Shown here in pieces: positions 10,641-28,105 of a DNA stretch of 64,000 bases. Within the stretch, counting starts at the first letter, position 1, and every line of letters begins with the position of its first letter. The stretch comes from Eleginops maclovinus (Eukaryota; Chordata; Actinopteri; Perciformes; Eleginopidae). The stretch is taken from NCBI RefSeq assembly GCF_036324505.1, contig NC_086354.1, positions 21,576,707-21,640,706 on the forward strand, in the 5' to 3' direction. Made by a program: the position numbers and the translations under genes. Below the pieces are notes generated by a model. That model was not told the DNA's origin, did not search any database, and was given only the letters and a program-made list of their open reading frames with translations.

Positions 10641-11234
10641 CCTTATTGATAATCACAAATCCTTACAGCTCTAAGTAAGACTTAGTAGTTGCTTTTGTTA
10701 CGGTAATGCAAGAGGAAAAATAACCATACAAATTAAATGCATGCCTACTTTTATGTTTTTAAAAGACCAGCACTCTGGTGTTTGACATAAATGTACCTAC
10801 GATGTAAAGATATTCCTTCAGATTTAGGCTGTCCTGTTGTCTGCCATATGTGTGAAGGTAAGTCACTTTAATTTTGACCTAAAACAGAACTAGACTGTAT
10901 GCAATGCATTAATGCACACTATGCAACAATATCTTTAAAGTATTTCCTGTTCCAGCACAACCCTCAGAATATTGTGCACGTTTGTAGACAAGCTACCTCT
11001 CTTAGTATCTACACAGCTTTCCATAACATCCCGCACCTATTTTATTTTATTATTCTGAGCACTTTGCAATAGTATACTGTACATAGTTGTTTGGTATACC
11101 CAGATTTCATGTAAATCATTTGTTCTATATTTATGATGATTTTATTTTGGGGGGAGTTTTCTTTCCTTTTGTCTTCTTTAACTCTGTTTATGTATGCACC
11201 ATGCGCTCAAGGCAAATTCCTCATATGTGCAAAC
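10641..11234. other. Non-coding spacer
   Basis: AT-rich sequence between the minisatellite frame and the next MITE. I see no gene or structured feature. Confidence 0.5.
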
Positions 11235-11625
11235 CAGAGGTGACAAGTAAGTACTGTACTTGAACTAGTACAATTTTGAGATACTTGTACTTTACTTGAG
11301 TATTTCCATGTTATGCTACTTTGTACTTCTGCTCTACTACAATTCAGAGGCGAATCGTGTACTTTTACTCCGCTACATGTATTTAATACCTTTAGTTGCT
11401 AGGCAGATTAGGATTAATGACGTGAAATGGAGTAAACTCAGCAGCTACCCTGCAGTATACAAAGCCATTAAAGCCAGCTCTGAGAACACTTTAATGATCA
11501 ATCATTATAAAACATATCAGAGATATTATTCTGAAATGGACCAATCAAACAATGACTACTTTTACTGTCGCTACTTTAAGAAGATGTTGATGCTGATACT
11601 TTATTATTTTACTAGAGTAAGAGAC
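11235..11625. mobile_element. MITE-like repeat, inverted relative of the one at 1225
   Basis: It starts CAGAGGTGACAAGTAAGTAC, and its interior (CTTTAGTTGCTAGGCAGATT, ATCAATCATTATAAAACATA) is the reverse complement of sequence at 1380-1560. It ends about 225 bases before the start codon of znf-B and may contribute to that promoter. Confidence 0.6.
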
Positions 11626-11840
11626 CTCACTCGGATCCTGACTTCCTTGTTGGCTGGGATTCCTGTGAGCCTCTCCCCGTGTGTTTACGGTAGAGGCTCT
11701 GCCACACGGAAGAAAAGCTCCAGCTAGCTAGAAACACAGGGATGTAACATTTGAGTGCGTCGGTTGTTTTTGCGTTTTAAATAAAAATCCTTGCGCTTAA
11801 AGACGCATTTCTTCTATTTTACCCTCGCATATTACTTTCC

Positions 11841-11909
11841 ATGAATCAGCATGGCGACGTGCATCCCCTTTCAGACCCAGTTATCCTCTATAATGGAGGT
11901 TTTGGTTAA
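11841..11909 (+). promoter_or_regulatory. Upstream ORF overlapping the znf-B start
   Basis: An ATG at 11841 opens a 22-codon frame ending TAA at 11907-11909, overlapping the znf-B ATG (11851) in another frame. Its context is weak (T at -3), whereas the main ATG has A at -3 and G at +4. This layout would allow leaky scanning. It only matters if the transcript starts upstream of 11841, which is not shown. Confidence 0.35.
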
Positions 11910-14295
11910 AGCAGCAGTGACAGAAATATCCAAACTAGTCGATGACAAATGTGCGTTTCTGCATCTGGAAATATCTCGAAAGCAAAACGAGAATGAGTTA
12001 CTGAAGAGGAAATTGCTGATGATGGAGAACAAAACCGCTCAGCTGCAGCGCGGGTTCGGTAAGATGCTCTCAGATGAATAATGCTCCTAATTGACTTGAC
12101 TCCAGTAAACTCATTTATTATGCATATTAATGTAGAAGTATCCACCGTGATACCCGCTTTATAATGCAGTAAACTGAGGGAAATCAACAACAAGGCCCCC
12201 CTGTAGGATCGCTCTACCTCCTTACATTACTTAATATACATTGTTGATATCATTTACGCGATTTTACTTTCATTTCTAAATGTGTTTTCCTGTACCTGCA
12301 CTAGAAAACTACATGGACCGAGGAACTGATGTGGGGAACTGTCCCCACCCTACAGCAGATATTAAGGTCTGTGTTATTTTCTTATTTATGTTATTATTAT
12401 TACTGAGTAATATCTGTATAGATGCACATTCATCTCTGGGTCAAAGGCCACCAGGGGCCCCAGAAAACCCCCAGTTTGCCTCTGTGGATGAATTATGTTT
12501 ATTGGTTGCATTTCAATACAAAACCTTGGAATAATAAAGGCACAGTAGCACTGTTTTGCACGGGGTCTACCAAGTAGGAAGCCATGCATTGTTGTCTTGA
12601 GTAGCATTGGCAGATCCACAAAGTGACTGATTAAATAAGTGATAAGCTGGTGAACATATGGGCGAAATGAACACCTAACGTGCCACATATTATCCTCAAT
12701 AATTGGTGTATTGCAGAGTATTGGAGTATTGGATATTGGATAATAATAACAATAATCATGGCTGCAAAGAAATGCTAAGATGACAAGATAAAAACAGGTA
12801 CAGAACAGAATACAAGACACCAACATATAGTGCAATAATATCAAAAAGTAAGTGTAAACACAAAAACATTTAGTGCAAATACGTGTGAACAAATGTACAT
12901 TAATATGATGATAAACAACAGTAAAAGCAGCTCTATGTTCCTGGAGGATATTTTTGTGGTAAGGTGCAAGTATCCCAAGTAAATTAAGCTGGATAATGTA
13001 GACATGTATCTGCTCCACTTAAAAAGTTATAGTCCAACGTGTTTTATCTTCATCAAATCCATTTCATAAGGTATATGTTGTGTTTGCAGCTACATTAAAG
13101 TTGAATCCATCCTCTCTTTAGTTTCCTGATATTGACGAAGCCACAGTTTCGTTCACGATTAAAGAAGAAAGTCCAGATGAGATGCTGTGGATCAGTGAAT
13201 CTGCAAGGCCTATTGGTGAGTTAAACAACTGGATTCAATTGAAAAAGCATCTTTAATTCTTACACTATCCACATTATCACTCCTTTTGTGGCAGGGTCTG
13301 CTGGTCAATACCGCCATCGAGGTAACGCTCCAGAGAGCCAGCAGCTCGAGGAGGACCATCGGTTGAACCTTTCAGAGGGAGCCACAAGAAAAGCATCCGA
13401 GTTCAGTGACTTGTATAACTCTGCACCGCATGCAGGAGACATCAGTGGCCTTCAGTTCAACGTGAAGATGGAGAAGGAAGAGGACCAGTCCGGATTTGGT
13501 CAGGATGGATGCCAGCACGGCGCAGTGAAGCAGACTCCACTCGCCGCTGACTTTTCCATGGATGAGAGAGAATCTCAGCTCTGGTCGTCCATAATTGAAG
13601 GCGGCGACATCGACGCAGGTTTCCCTGACTTTTCTAGTGTGGTAGAGGAATACTCCAACACGTTTCCGGACCATTCGGATGTGGTTTCGACCAAGTCTGC
13701 CAGCACTCAAAGGCCGTGTAATGGGGTCTACAACAGTGAGTATCAGAAGGATGGTCCACAGTCGTCCAGTTTTCAACCCAGACCTCAGGGTGGTCTGTCA
13801 CAGAAGGAACAGGGTTACCCGCAGAGAAACCCCTCACATCCGAGGCAGCCGGATGAACAATCTGACAGGGAGAGTGCAGCTGCAGATAGACCGGTCATAA
13901 GTCACCCGCACAGCTTCCACCCTCACTCATCCCACAGGTCTTTCTCCGGCTCTTCCCGGGGATACTCCTGCTCGCACTGCGGGAAGACGTTCAGCCGCCT
14001 GCACCAGTTCAAGCTGCACCAGCAAAGCCACAAGAGGAAGCGCGCGTTCTGGTGCACGGTGTGTGGGAAGAGCTTCCAGTGCTCGTCCCACCTCAGCATC
14101 CACCACCGAACACACACGGGCGAGAAGCCATACGGCTGCGGACAGTGCGGGAAGAGGTTCACGCAGCAGAGCAGTCTGAGGGTGCACCAGCGCACACACA
14201 GCGGGGAGCGGCCCTATAGCTGCTCACTGTGCGGGAAGACCTTCATCCTGATGCACCACTTGAAACGGCACAGAATCATCCACACATACAGCTGA
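11851..14295 (+). CDS. znf-B: C2H2 zinc-finger protein with four fingers
   Basis: Probable nuclear DNA-binding regulator. My model has four coding exons: 11851-12058, 12305-12366, 13122-13215 and 13295-14295, totalling 1365 nt and 454 residues. Phases match at each join (1, 0, 1). Exon 1 encodes a coiled-coil helix ([20 protein letters not shown]) related to znf-A exon 1. Exon 3 contributes an acidic IKEES patch. The last exon carries VKMEKEE, an ESQLW patch like the one in znf-A, and four C2H2 fingers at about residues 344-451 with predicted contacts R-H-Q-L, C-S-H-I, Q-S-S-V and L-H-H-R. The first linker is HKRKRAF rather than TGEKP; the other two are TGEKPY and SGERPY. The donor of exon 2 (AAG/GTCTGT) is weak, so that small exon could be skipped or mis-modelled. 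Confidence 0.8.
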
Positions 14296-14472
14296 AGTGG
14301 AGGCACTTATAGAGTGGGGCAGGAATGAGTCCTTAACCAGGAAATGAGTCAGCATTTTTCCAGTTCCCTTGTCTAGAAATGAACGTTTTTTGAACGTGTC
14401 TTGGGTTTTATTTGCCTGAAATAAGGTCTGTGGTTGACACAAGCTCAAGAGATGTCCATGTTTTGTTCTATG

Positions 14473-14522
14473 ACATGTAAAAGCTATTAGACATTTACCC
14501 ATGTCTAATAGCTTTTACATGT
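14473..14522. repeat. Perfect 22-bp inverted repeat with 6-nt loop
   Basis: The left arm (14473-14494) begins ACATGTAAAAGCTATTAG, the loop is TTACCC, and the right arm (14501-14522) is the exact reverse complement. It lies 177 bases after the znf-B stop codon, so it would be in the 3' UTR if the transcript reaches that far. Confidence 0.9.
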
Positions 14523-16084
14523 GTTAAACACAGCAGGTGGCTACATGAGAATGCTAAACGTCACCACGCAGAACATTAGCCACCTTTAGCTTAGCGCCGG
14601 CGACTTGAAGTCAATTGCATTTACACTTAAAATAAATATTAAAATCCTAATGAACAATATGTGGAAGTATCATTAACGTATGTTTGCCAAAGACCTTATT
14701 TTCTGCAATATTTAGAAACCCAATTTAAAAATCGTATTGATTTTTGTCGAGGGAGCCCTTGCGATGCTAACTCCCGGGTTGGTCTACAAACGTACGTCAT
14801 CGCGACTCCACTCTACACTGATGCTGCTCAGGTGAATTAAGACTGGAATGACCCTTAAAACCAAACCAAAAAGTCAGTGAGCCCGCTTCTCTGGTTGGGA
14901 TTTTAACCTGTGACATTGCTCACAGACTTTGTATATTCATGCATATTCTACTATGCAAAATCCAACTGGATGGATTTTAAAGATGTTTGCTTGTTTTCTA
15001 AAATACTTATAATTATTAAAACTGAATTGCACCCTCAAACAGAATTCACACAAGTCAGTATTTTAAAGACACCTGCAAAGCTAGAAATCCAAAAAAAACA
15101 ACACGTGCGATGTCATATTAGATAAACCTGCAGATGTCCTGCTTCAGTGACCTGTGAGCTGATCATGTCTTATCTCCTCATGTAGAAATATGCCTTACTT
15201 TGTCCCTGCACCGAGTCTGTAGAATCACACCATGCTCAACATTGTCCCCATAAACTCTCCCCAGTGAAACCTCAGTTTTATGTTTTGATGTAAAAAGAAA
15301 AATCATGCCTGACTATTGAACTCAATTTTCCATAAAACATCTCCTGAAAATGATTCAGCCTTTGTTATGATTTATATATTATTTAAATCAGCAGCTGGAT
15401 TTTTGTCACAGTTTTAATTCTCTGATCATTTTTAGCTGAGTTTACTTTTTTTCACTTCAAACACCGGGGCAGAAACCAACAATTCTTGATGTATTTTGAA
15501 CTGTTAAAAAAATTACTGTTACTTTTTTTGTCTATTCAATGTGAAAAAAACAAGTACAATTACACACCAGCATCTTTTAGTTTTAGAAGTTATATTAACA
15601 TTGATCGCTTTTTTTGACTGGCTGCATAACATCCAGAAATATCAATTATTTATAATGAAGTAAACGAAGCAAATCCTCAACGTTGCATTCAGGAAATGAC
15701 AGTAATGTTTTAGATTTATTCACAAAAAAATTGACTCATTTATTAATTGACTAACTACTTCTTCGGAGCCTGTAGTTTTGTCACTTTGGTGCATGAAGTG
15801 GCACCAGAGGGCAGTGTAAGCTATGCTTTATACCCCCACAGTGCAGAGAGGGAACTACAGCTGCCTGAACAGGAACTGGAACCTCACACTTCAAAGATCG
15901 CCTTTACTACAAAGATAAGTAGCATCCTGACTGATGCTCAGTAGCTTTACAGCCTTTACGATATTTACTGCCAAAGACAAATTGAAAAGTGTACTAATAA
16001 CTTCTTATTTCTTGCATGTTATCCTAGATTGATTTAAACAATATACCTCTATTGCTCGGTATGTTTTTCTCTCAACCAGTCGCT
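14523..16084. other. Non-coding spacer after znf-B
   Basis: It includes an AATAAA at 14631-14636 that could end the znf-B transcript. The rest is AT-rich with short poly-A and poly-T runs. No exon with both splice signals and coding character stands out. Confidence 0.45.
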
Positions 16085-16640
16085 GGAGAAATGGGATATT
16101 AGCCAATTAACCAATCAGAGCTGCAGTAGTAGTAAGACAGTATGAGAAAAATAAAGAGCTGTTTGAACATTAAAGCATGGAGACATGTCCCAGCAGAGTC
16201 AAAATACAAATATGTACCTGAAAGTGAGCAGAACCGGGCCCCTTTAATGCGTGTTCATGTTGAAGCAGGCGTAGAGATCGTGAGAGATCACCGTCTTTCT
16301 GTTCTGCTGTATCTTTAAAAATGGGCAGCTTTGAAGGCCGGGATGCTATGCTGGTTCATCTGCACACATTATGTTTCTAATAGGATAATGTCAGTCTTGT
16401 TCTAGTCCACGTGTCAGGGACGCTTTTCCTGTTTATGTGGTTTATTCTGTACATCATTTGCATACCTTTAAACAAACCCATTACCCTAAGTAGTTTACTG
16501 ATATGCAGCCTTACATCTAACTTGTAGAACTGGAAGAGGAACTTGTTGATGTACTGATAGCATGTGATGTTTGCTCACCATATGTAATACCTGTTTCTGC
16601 TGCAGTGCTTCAGGACAAACACCTAGACCTGCTCTTTTAC
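16085..16640. repeat. Left arm of a large inverted duplication
   Basis: Words such as AGTATGAGAAAAATAAAGAG, ATGCTATGCTGGTTCATCTG and CTAGTCCACGTGTCAGGGAC recur as reverse complements at 18715-19136. The arm includes the end of a TTAA-type repeat (GGGCCCC then TTAA at 16244-16247) and about 390 bases of flanking sequence. It carries one insertion of about 75 bases near 16470-16545 relative to the other arm. Confidence 0.8.
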
Positions 16641-16665
16641 TGCAGGGAAACAGGCAGCTGAAATA

Positions 16666-18270
16666 CAGTGGGGCAAAAAAGTATTTAGTCAGCCACCAAT
16701 TGTGCAAGTTCTCCCATTTAAAAAGATGAGAGATGCCTGTAATTTTCATCATAGGTACACTTCAACTATGAGAGACAGAATGGGCGAAACAATCCAGAAA
16801 ATCACATTGTCTGGTTTTTAATGAATTAATTGGTAAATTCCTCGGTAAAATAAGTATTTGGTCACCTACAAACAAGCAAGATTTCTGGCTCTCACAGACC
16901 TGTAACTTCTTCTTTAAGAGGCTCCTCTGTCCTCCACTCGTTACCTGTATTAATGGCACCTTTTTGAACTCGTTATCAGTATAAAAGACACCTGTCCACA
17001 ACCTCAAACATTCATACTCCAAACTCCACTATGGCCAAGACCAAAGAGCTGTCAAAGGAGACCAGAGACAAAATTGTAGACCTGCACCAGGCTGGGAAAA
17101 CTGAATCTGCAATAGGTAAGCAGCTTGGTGTGAAGAAATGAACTGTGGGAGCAATTATTAGAAAATGGAAGACATACAAGACCACTGCTAATCTCCCTCC
17201 ATCTGGGGCTCCACGCAAGATCTCACCCCGTGGGGTCAAAATGATCACAAGAACGGTGAGCAAAAATCCCAGAACCACACGGGGGGGGCCTAGTGAATGA
17301 CCTGCAGAGAGCTGGGACCAAAGTAACAGAGGCTACCATCAGTAACACACTACACCGCCAGGGACTTAAATCCTGCAGTTCCAGACGTGTCCCCCTGCTT
17401 AAGCCAGTACATGTCCAGGCCCGTCTGAAGTTTGCTAGAGGGCATTTGGATGATCCAGAAGAGGATTGGGAGAATGTCATATGGTCAGATGAAACCAAAA
17501 TAGAACTTTTTGGTAAAAACTCAACTCGTCGTATTTGGAGGAGAAAGAATGCAGAGTTGCATCCAAAGAACACCATACCTACTGTGAAGCATGGGGGTGG
17601 AAACATCATGCTTTGGGGCTGTTTTTCTGCAAAGGGACCAGGACGACTGATCCGTGTAAAGGAAAGAATGAATGGGGCCATGTATCGTGAGATTTTGAGT
17701 GAAAACCTCCTTCCATCAGCAAGGCCACTGAAGATGAAACGTGGCTGGGTCTTTCAGCATGGCAATGATCCCAAACACACCGCCAGGGCAACGAAGGAGT
17801 GGCTTCGTAAGAAGCATTTCAAGGTCCTGGAGTGGCCTAGCCAGTCTCCAGATCTCAACCCCATAGAAAATCTTTGGAGGGAGTTGAAAGTCCGTGTTGC
17901 CCAGCGACAGTCCCAAAACATCACTGCTTTAGAGGAGATCTGCATGGAGGAATGGGCCAAAATACCAGCAACAGTGTGTGAAAACCTTGTGAAGACTTAC
18001 AGAAAACGTTTGACCTCTGTCATTGCCAACAAAGGGTATATAACAAAGTATTGAGATGAACTTTTGTTATTGACCAAATACTTATTTTCCACAATCATCT
18101 GAAAACAAATTCTTTAAAAATCCTACAATGTGATTTCCTGGATTTTTTTTTCTCATTCTGTCTCTCATAGTTGAGGTATACCTATGATAAAAATTACAGG
18201 CCTCTCTCATCTTTTTAAATGGGAAAACTTGCACAATTGGTGGCTGACTAAATACTTTTTTGCCCCACTG
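16666..18270 (+). mobile_element. Tc1-like DNA transposon, inactivated
   Basis: It starts CAGTGGGGCAAAAAAGTATT and ends with the inverted counterpart, TTTTTTGCCCCACTG. The terminal inverted repeats extend over about 115 bases with few mismatches. A TA dinucleotide flanks each end (16664-16665 and 18271-18272), as expected for Tc1/mariner integration. The element lies in the loop between the arms of the inverted duplication. Confidence 0.95.
17031..18054 (+). pseudogene. Tc1-like transposase, broken
   Basis: It begins [19 protein letters not shown] (helix-turn-helix DNA-binding region) but has an in-frame TGA at 17139-17141 and a frameshift near the G-run at 17281-17287. From 17293 the frame is open for 253 residues, through WSDET (first catalytic Asp) and [11 protein letters not shown] (Glu). 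The second catalytic Asp is replaced: the motif reads QHGNDPKH where the intact relative at 28334 has QQDNDPKH. No active transposase can be made from this copy as read. Confidence 0.9.
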
Positions 18271-18714
18271 TACTTCTCATGACCTTGTAGGGCCATAAAC
18301 ACCGGTGACTGAGCGTCATGGAAAAAAGGTTTTTTTTTAGAGGAGTGGGAGGAAGAAAGGGACGTAGGAAGTAGATATGTTTTGGGTTAGAATCTGGGAA
18401 CATAAATCAGCATATCCTTGTTAGTGCATGGAGGGAACAGAGGATGAATAATGAGAGTCAACATGGCTGATAAGGCGAAGGACAAACAGACATAAAAATG
18501 TCAACCATCATGATTCTCTCCCACAGCTATGGGCAGCACCTGGTTTCATCCCTCAGCGTTCTCACTCTGGGAAGCTTACACTGAGGTTGTGCTTTAGGGG
18601 CAGACACTGTTAGGAGACAGCTTTATGAAACAGTTTGCTTCACTGGTCCATTTAGTTGGTGTTTTTTCTCCGTTGCTGTAGATAACCTAAACACTAATAA
18701 TGATGTTTCAAAAG

Positions 18715-19136
18715 TGACATATATTCTGCTCTCTTTCAGGGCAGCAGAAACAGGCACTACATATGGTGAGCAAACCTCACATGCTATCAATACATCAACT
18801 ACAGGTATGCAAATGATGTACAGAATAAACCACATAAACAGGAAAAGCGTCCCTGACACGTGGACTAGAACAAGACTGACATCATCCTATTAGAAACATA
18901 ATGTGTGCAGATGAACCAGCATAGCATCCCGGCCTTCAAAGCTGACCATTTTTAAAGACACGGCAGAACAGAAAGACGGTGATCTCTCATACATGATCTC
19001 TACGCCTGCTTCAACATGAACACACATTAAAGGGGCCCGGTTCTGCTCACTTTCAGGTACATATTTGTATTTTGACTCTCCTGTGACATGTCTCCATGCT
19101 TTAATGTTCAAACAGCTCTTTATTTTTCTCATACTG
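18715..19136. repeat. Right arm of the large inverted duplication
   Basis: Reverse-complement match of 16137-16640, including the border of the TTAA-type element (TTAA at 19027-19030). Both the repeat and its flank are shared, so this is a genomic inverted duplication rather than two independent insertions. Confidence 0.8.
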
Positions 19137-19832
19137 CCTGTGCTGCAGCACCTCTTTTCACCCTCTGTCTGAAACCAGAGCCCAGTCTGCTCTGATTGAT
19201 TAGCTGGCCGGCTGTGTTGTGATTGGTCAACCGATAAGAGATGTCCCGCCCCTGAGGCTATCACGCACAATGTGTGTTACATATCGATGTCACTATGTTA
19301 CAAAAGTAAACAAAGAAAAAAGAAACTCAGTTAATCTACACAAATGTTTATTAATGTGTTGGAATTTTCGGTGTTTTGGGGTTGGGGTATTTTTTTGTGT
19401 AAATTGAATTACATCTTAGACTAAAAAACGATGAGTCATAAACCTCGGACATTTTTCTGAAAAGCCTGAATAGAAATTCAAAGTCCTTAAAACATTGAAA
19501 GGACTTTTCATTCAGCATGGAGACACACATAGTCCATCCCTAAGGTGTTGGATGGGGTGGAAGTCAGAGCTCTATACGGACCCCGCTAAAACCTTATCCA
19601 GTCTTTCTTTATGGATCAAATACCTTGCCCCGCCTTTTAGCCTATCACGTACAATGTGTTGGAGCACCAATAGAAGCACAACTGTTATGTATTGATGTCG
19701 CTATGTTATGGAAGTAAACAAAGGAGTCAAATGTGGCGTTTCAGGCAGAGGGAAACTAAGGGATTTTAGCCTTTGGAGACCATAACCTATACAACACAGT
19801 ACAAGAAAAGGAAAAGGCACAATAGGGCCCCT
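19031..19832. mobile_element. TTAA-flanked non-autonomous element (piggyBac-like)
   Basis: Bounded by TTAA on both sides (19027-19030 and 19833-19836), with short inverted ends AGGGGCCC ... GGGCCCCT. The TTAA target and AGGG-type ends suggest a piggyBac-driven MITE; this is inference, since no transposase is present. About 580 bases (19045-19615) recur nearly unchanged in the opposite orientation at 39826-40390. Confidence 0.6.
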
Positions 19833-19839
19833 TTAATCT

Positions 19840-20847
19840 TACAGTATCTGGACTCTCGTGCTCCTGTGTTGCAATTAGATGTGTCACCTCTCAGTAAAAC
19901 AATTAGATTAGGAAAAAAAAATGTGGGTGAGTTTATATTTGCTCTACACCTTTTACCAGTTATACTGCACAAGCACAAATGGTGAATGAGTCAAAACGAA
20001 AGTCTGAACACTAACACCCTTTCCTTTTATGACTGAGTGTATCCTGTTTAGGGGAAATAACTCAAACATCCCACCAAAACCACAACGATCACAGAAATAA
20101 AACACGTTGGAGACTGAAACAAAGCACGCATGGAAAGGTTGAGTTGAGTCATTTTACTGTAAAAGTAATAACCACAATTTGCAACGTTTTTTAGTGAAGT
20201 ACCTCTTAAAGCAGGAATTCCCAGTCTGCTAACACAGTGATAAGACATGGAGGAAGATTTAAATCAAATACACATGCTTTAGTAACGGTCCAATAATCCC
20301 TTTCTTCAAGCTCTTGATATATAATAAAAGCAACTAAAAAATAAAAACACTTAAATATTATTATTATTATAAATAATTTAGAACATCTTAAACCTCTTTT
20401 TACTTTTAGCCATGACCTCGTGAAGACGTGTGATAATGTGAACATCACTGTACTCGTGTCGGGGAATGTAAAATATCTGAACAATAAATATGTCATCTTA
20501 AGTTATTTCTTTAGAAAGTACAATACAAGTCGTTTCACTGAGCAGAATTCAGCATGATAAATCACAAGCATGGATGTAATGTAGGAGAATGACTGCGTAT
20601 CATTTACATGTTCACCTTCAAAATGTAAACGTTGCTGAAAGAGGAGTGTTTTAGATTGGTGTAGCAGTTCCCAGGATTTTAAGACTTAAAGTAACAGTCA
20701 GTGAAGTAGCAAGCAGTTCATCAAGTAGTAAACCCAGCCTGGGGGAAACATCTCTAGCATTATACAGTAACAAGCATTTAAAAAATATCCTCTCAGAGCC
20801 TAACAGCTGATCTAGGACCAGTTAAAGTGATGAAGTCCGGCATGTGT
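19840..20847. other. Spacer downstream of the phosphorylase gene
   Basis: Probably includes the 3' UTR of the minus-strand phosphorylase gene on its right side. I could not assign a clear poly-A signal, and nothing else is recognisable. Confidence 0.4.
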
Positions 20848-26454
<5,607 letters not shown>

Positions 26455-26700
26455 GATGAAAACTGAAGCAGGTATAGCCGGCGGAATGATCCGAGTTAAA
26501 TTGAGTCTGTCTGGTTATCCTGGTTTCCTGGTGGAGCCACCGGTTTTTAGGTTTACACCCTCTCCCCACACTCCTTTACGACGCGGCAGCCCCATCCCAT
26601 TAACGTCACAGCCCGGCAGAGGCTCGGATTGGTCGAGGTGCAGGCGTTGTTCCAGTGCACTTTTGACGCCCTCGGAACTGACCAGAAACCGGTGATGCGT
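26455..26700 (-). promoter_or_regulatory. Probable pnp promoter
   Basis: Sequence just upstream of the pnp ATG in transcript sense. It is richer in G+C than its surroundings and holds a CRE-like TGTGACGTTA (reverse complement of 26601-26610) about 150 bases before the ATG. No TATA box is evident. Confidence 0.4.
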
Positions 26701-27847
26701 TCAGGGGTCCCCCCCACCCAAAACAAGACAAGAGTGACGATTATGACTAGAAAGGAAATTATGACACATTTACACGATGTATACAGCACATTTTAAACAC
26801 AGGGGGGCGAATAACACAGATTTGAGTGACAGTAAAAAGTATAACCCATAAAAACTGAAATAAATTAGACAAGATAATAAAAACCTCAAAGAAAAACATA
26901 ATATATATATTGATAAATAATCAAACTGATCAATTTGTCCCTAAAGATGCTAATTACTATATTTATAAGCTATTTAACGATACTTAGTGCAATCGAATAT
27001 AAAGACAGTACGATGTTTCTTTATTGAGTTAGGGGGAGTATTGAACAGTTGTATAAAACATTTTAATTTACTTTAAAGCTTACATTTTACAGGTTTGTCC
27101 TCCACGTTAAGAGGGGATTGGTTTAAGTGCAAATCGTCTTGATTACAATAACGAAAATATACTCAACAAAACAATAAAATGCTCAACACACAGATAAGTT
27201 AAAAAACATCGAGAATCTTGTTATTGTACACTTCTGAAATCAGACATTTCATTAATATAAATTATTGTGTGTCCCCTTTTAATCCTCTTTTGGGTGTTTT
27301 CTGTTCATGTCATCCTTGGGCCTACGTGTCCAGTTAGCTGTAGCATTTCCTACAGTACTTGAAAGCCTCATGCTGCTCTTTTTTACCCTCACAACGTGGT
27401 GGTGTTGATGCTGATGCAATCGCTCAGCAGCAGACAAAAATGAAGAAGCAGGAAAATCTGTCTCATCATCATCATCATCATCATATCTGGTGATTCACTG
27501 CTTTCTTGTAGTAGTAATAATAATAATATATGAAAACATATTTCTTACAAAGCTGGGATGGGATTTGTTAAGATAAGATAAGATAAGATGTACCTTTTAT
27601 AAACCCCCGTGGGGAAATTCAAGCGTTTAGCAACAGAGAAGAGGAAAAACCGTACAGATTCACACAGAGATATGAAACACAAATTTAGATAAAAAATGGA
27701 AAATTCTAACAAAATATATACAGATAAGTAAGGGTTTTAAAACAAACGGTTAGAACAGAGAATAATAAGTGATGTATACATTGAAGTCCGTATTGTTAAA
27801 AATGTACATGTATGTGTGCAGAAGAAAAGGGCAGTCAAGGCTATTGT
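26701..27847. other. Intergenic AT-rich sequence with short repeats
   Basis: Contains a short (ATC)n run at about 27464-27485, an (AGATA)n run at about 27571-27590, and a retroposon-like tail (CCCCCGTGGGGAAATTC near 27604-27620) of a type common in teleosts. No gene seen. Confidence 0.5.
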
Positions 27848-28105
27848 CAAGGATGGATTACTGCACGGGCCTACCGGGCCCAGGCCCAGGGGCCCAAGGG
27901 CCAAGGGGGCCCTGGAGCCCAAGCCTCCGCGCTACCATTTCAATATTGTCTCTACAACATAATACAATTAAAGGGGCCCTGAAACCATAACATTGGTTAC
28001 ATTACATACATGATGTAATATATCTCAATAGGGCCCCTCAATCATATGCCACGGTTTTGTAATTAATTCATCCCTCATACGTTAAAGCCCCCCCCAAATT
28101 AAATA

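Noticed and set aside
12386..13018. 210-codon minus-strand open frame opposite znf-B introns
   Set aside because: It overlaps the introns and exon 2 of znf-B, has low-complexity hydrophobic content and matches no family I know.
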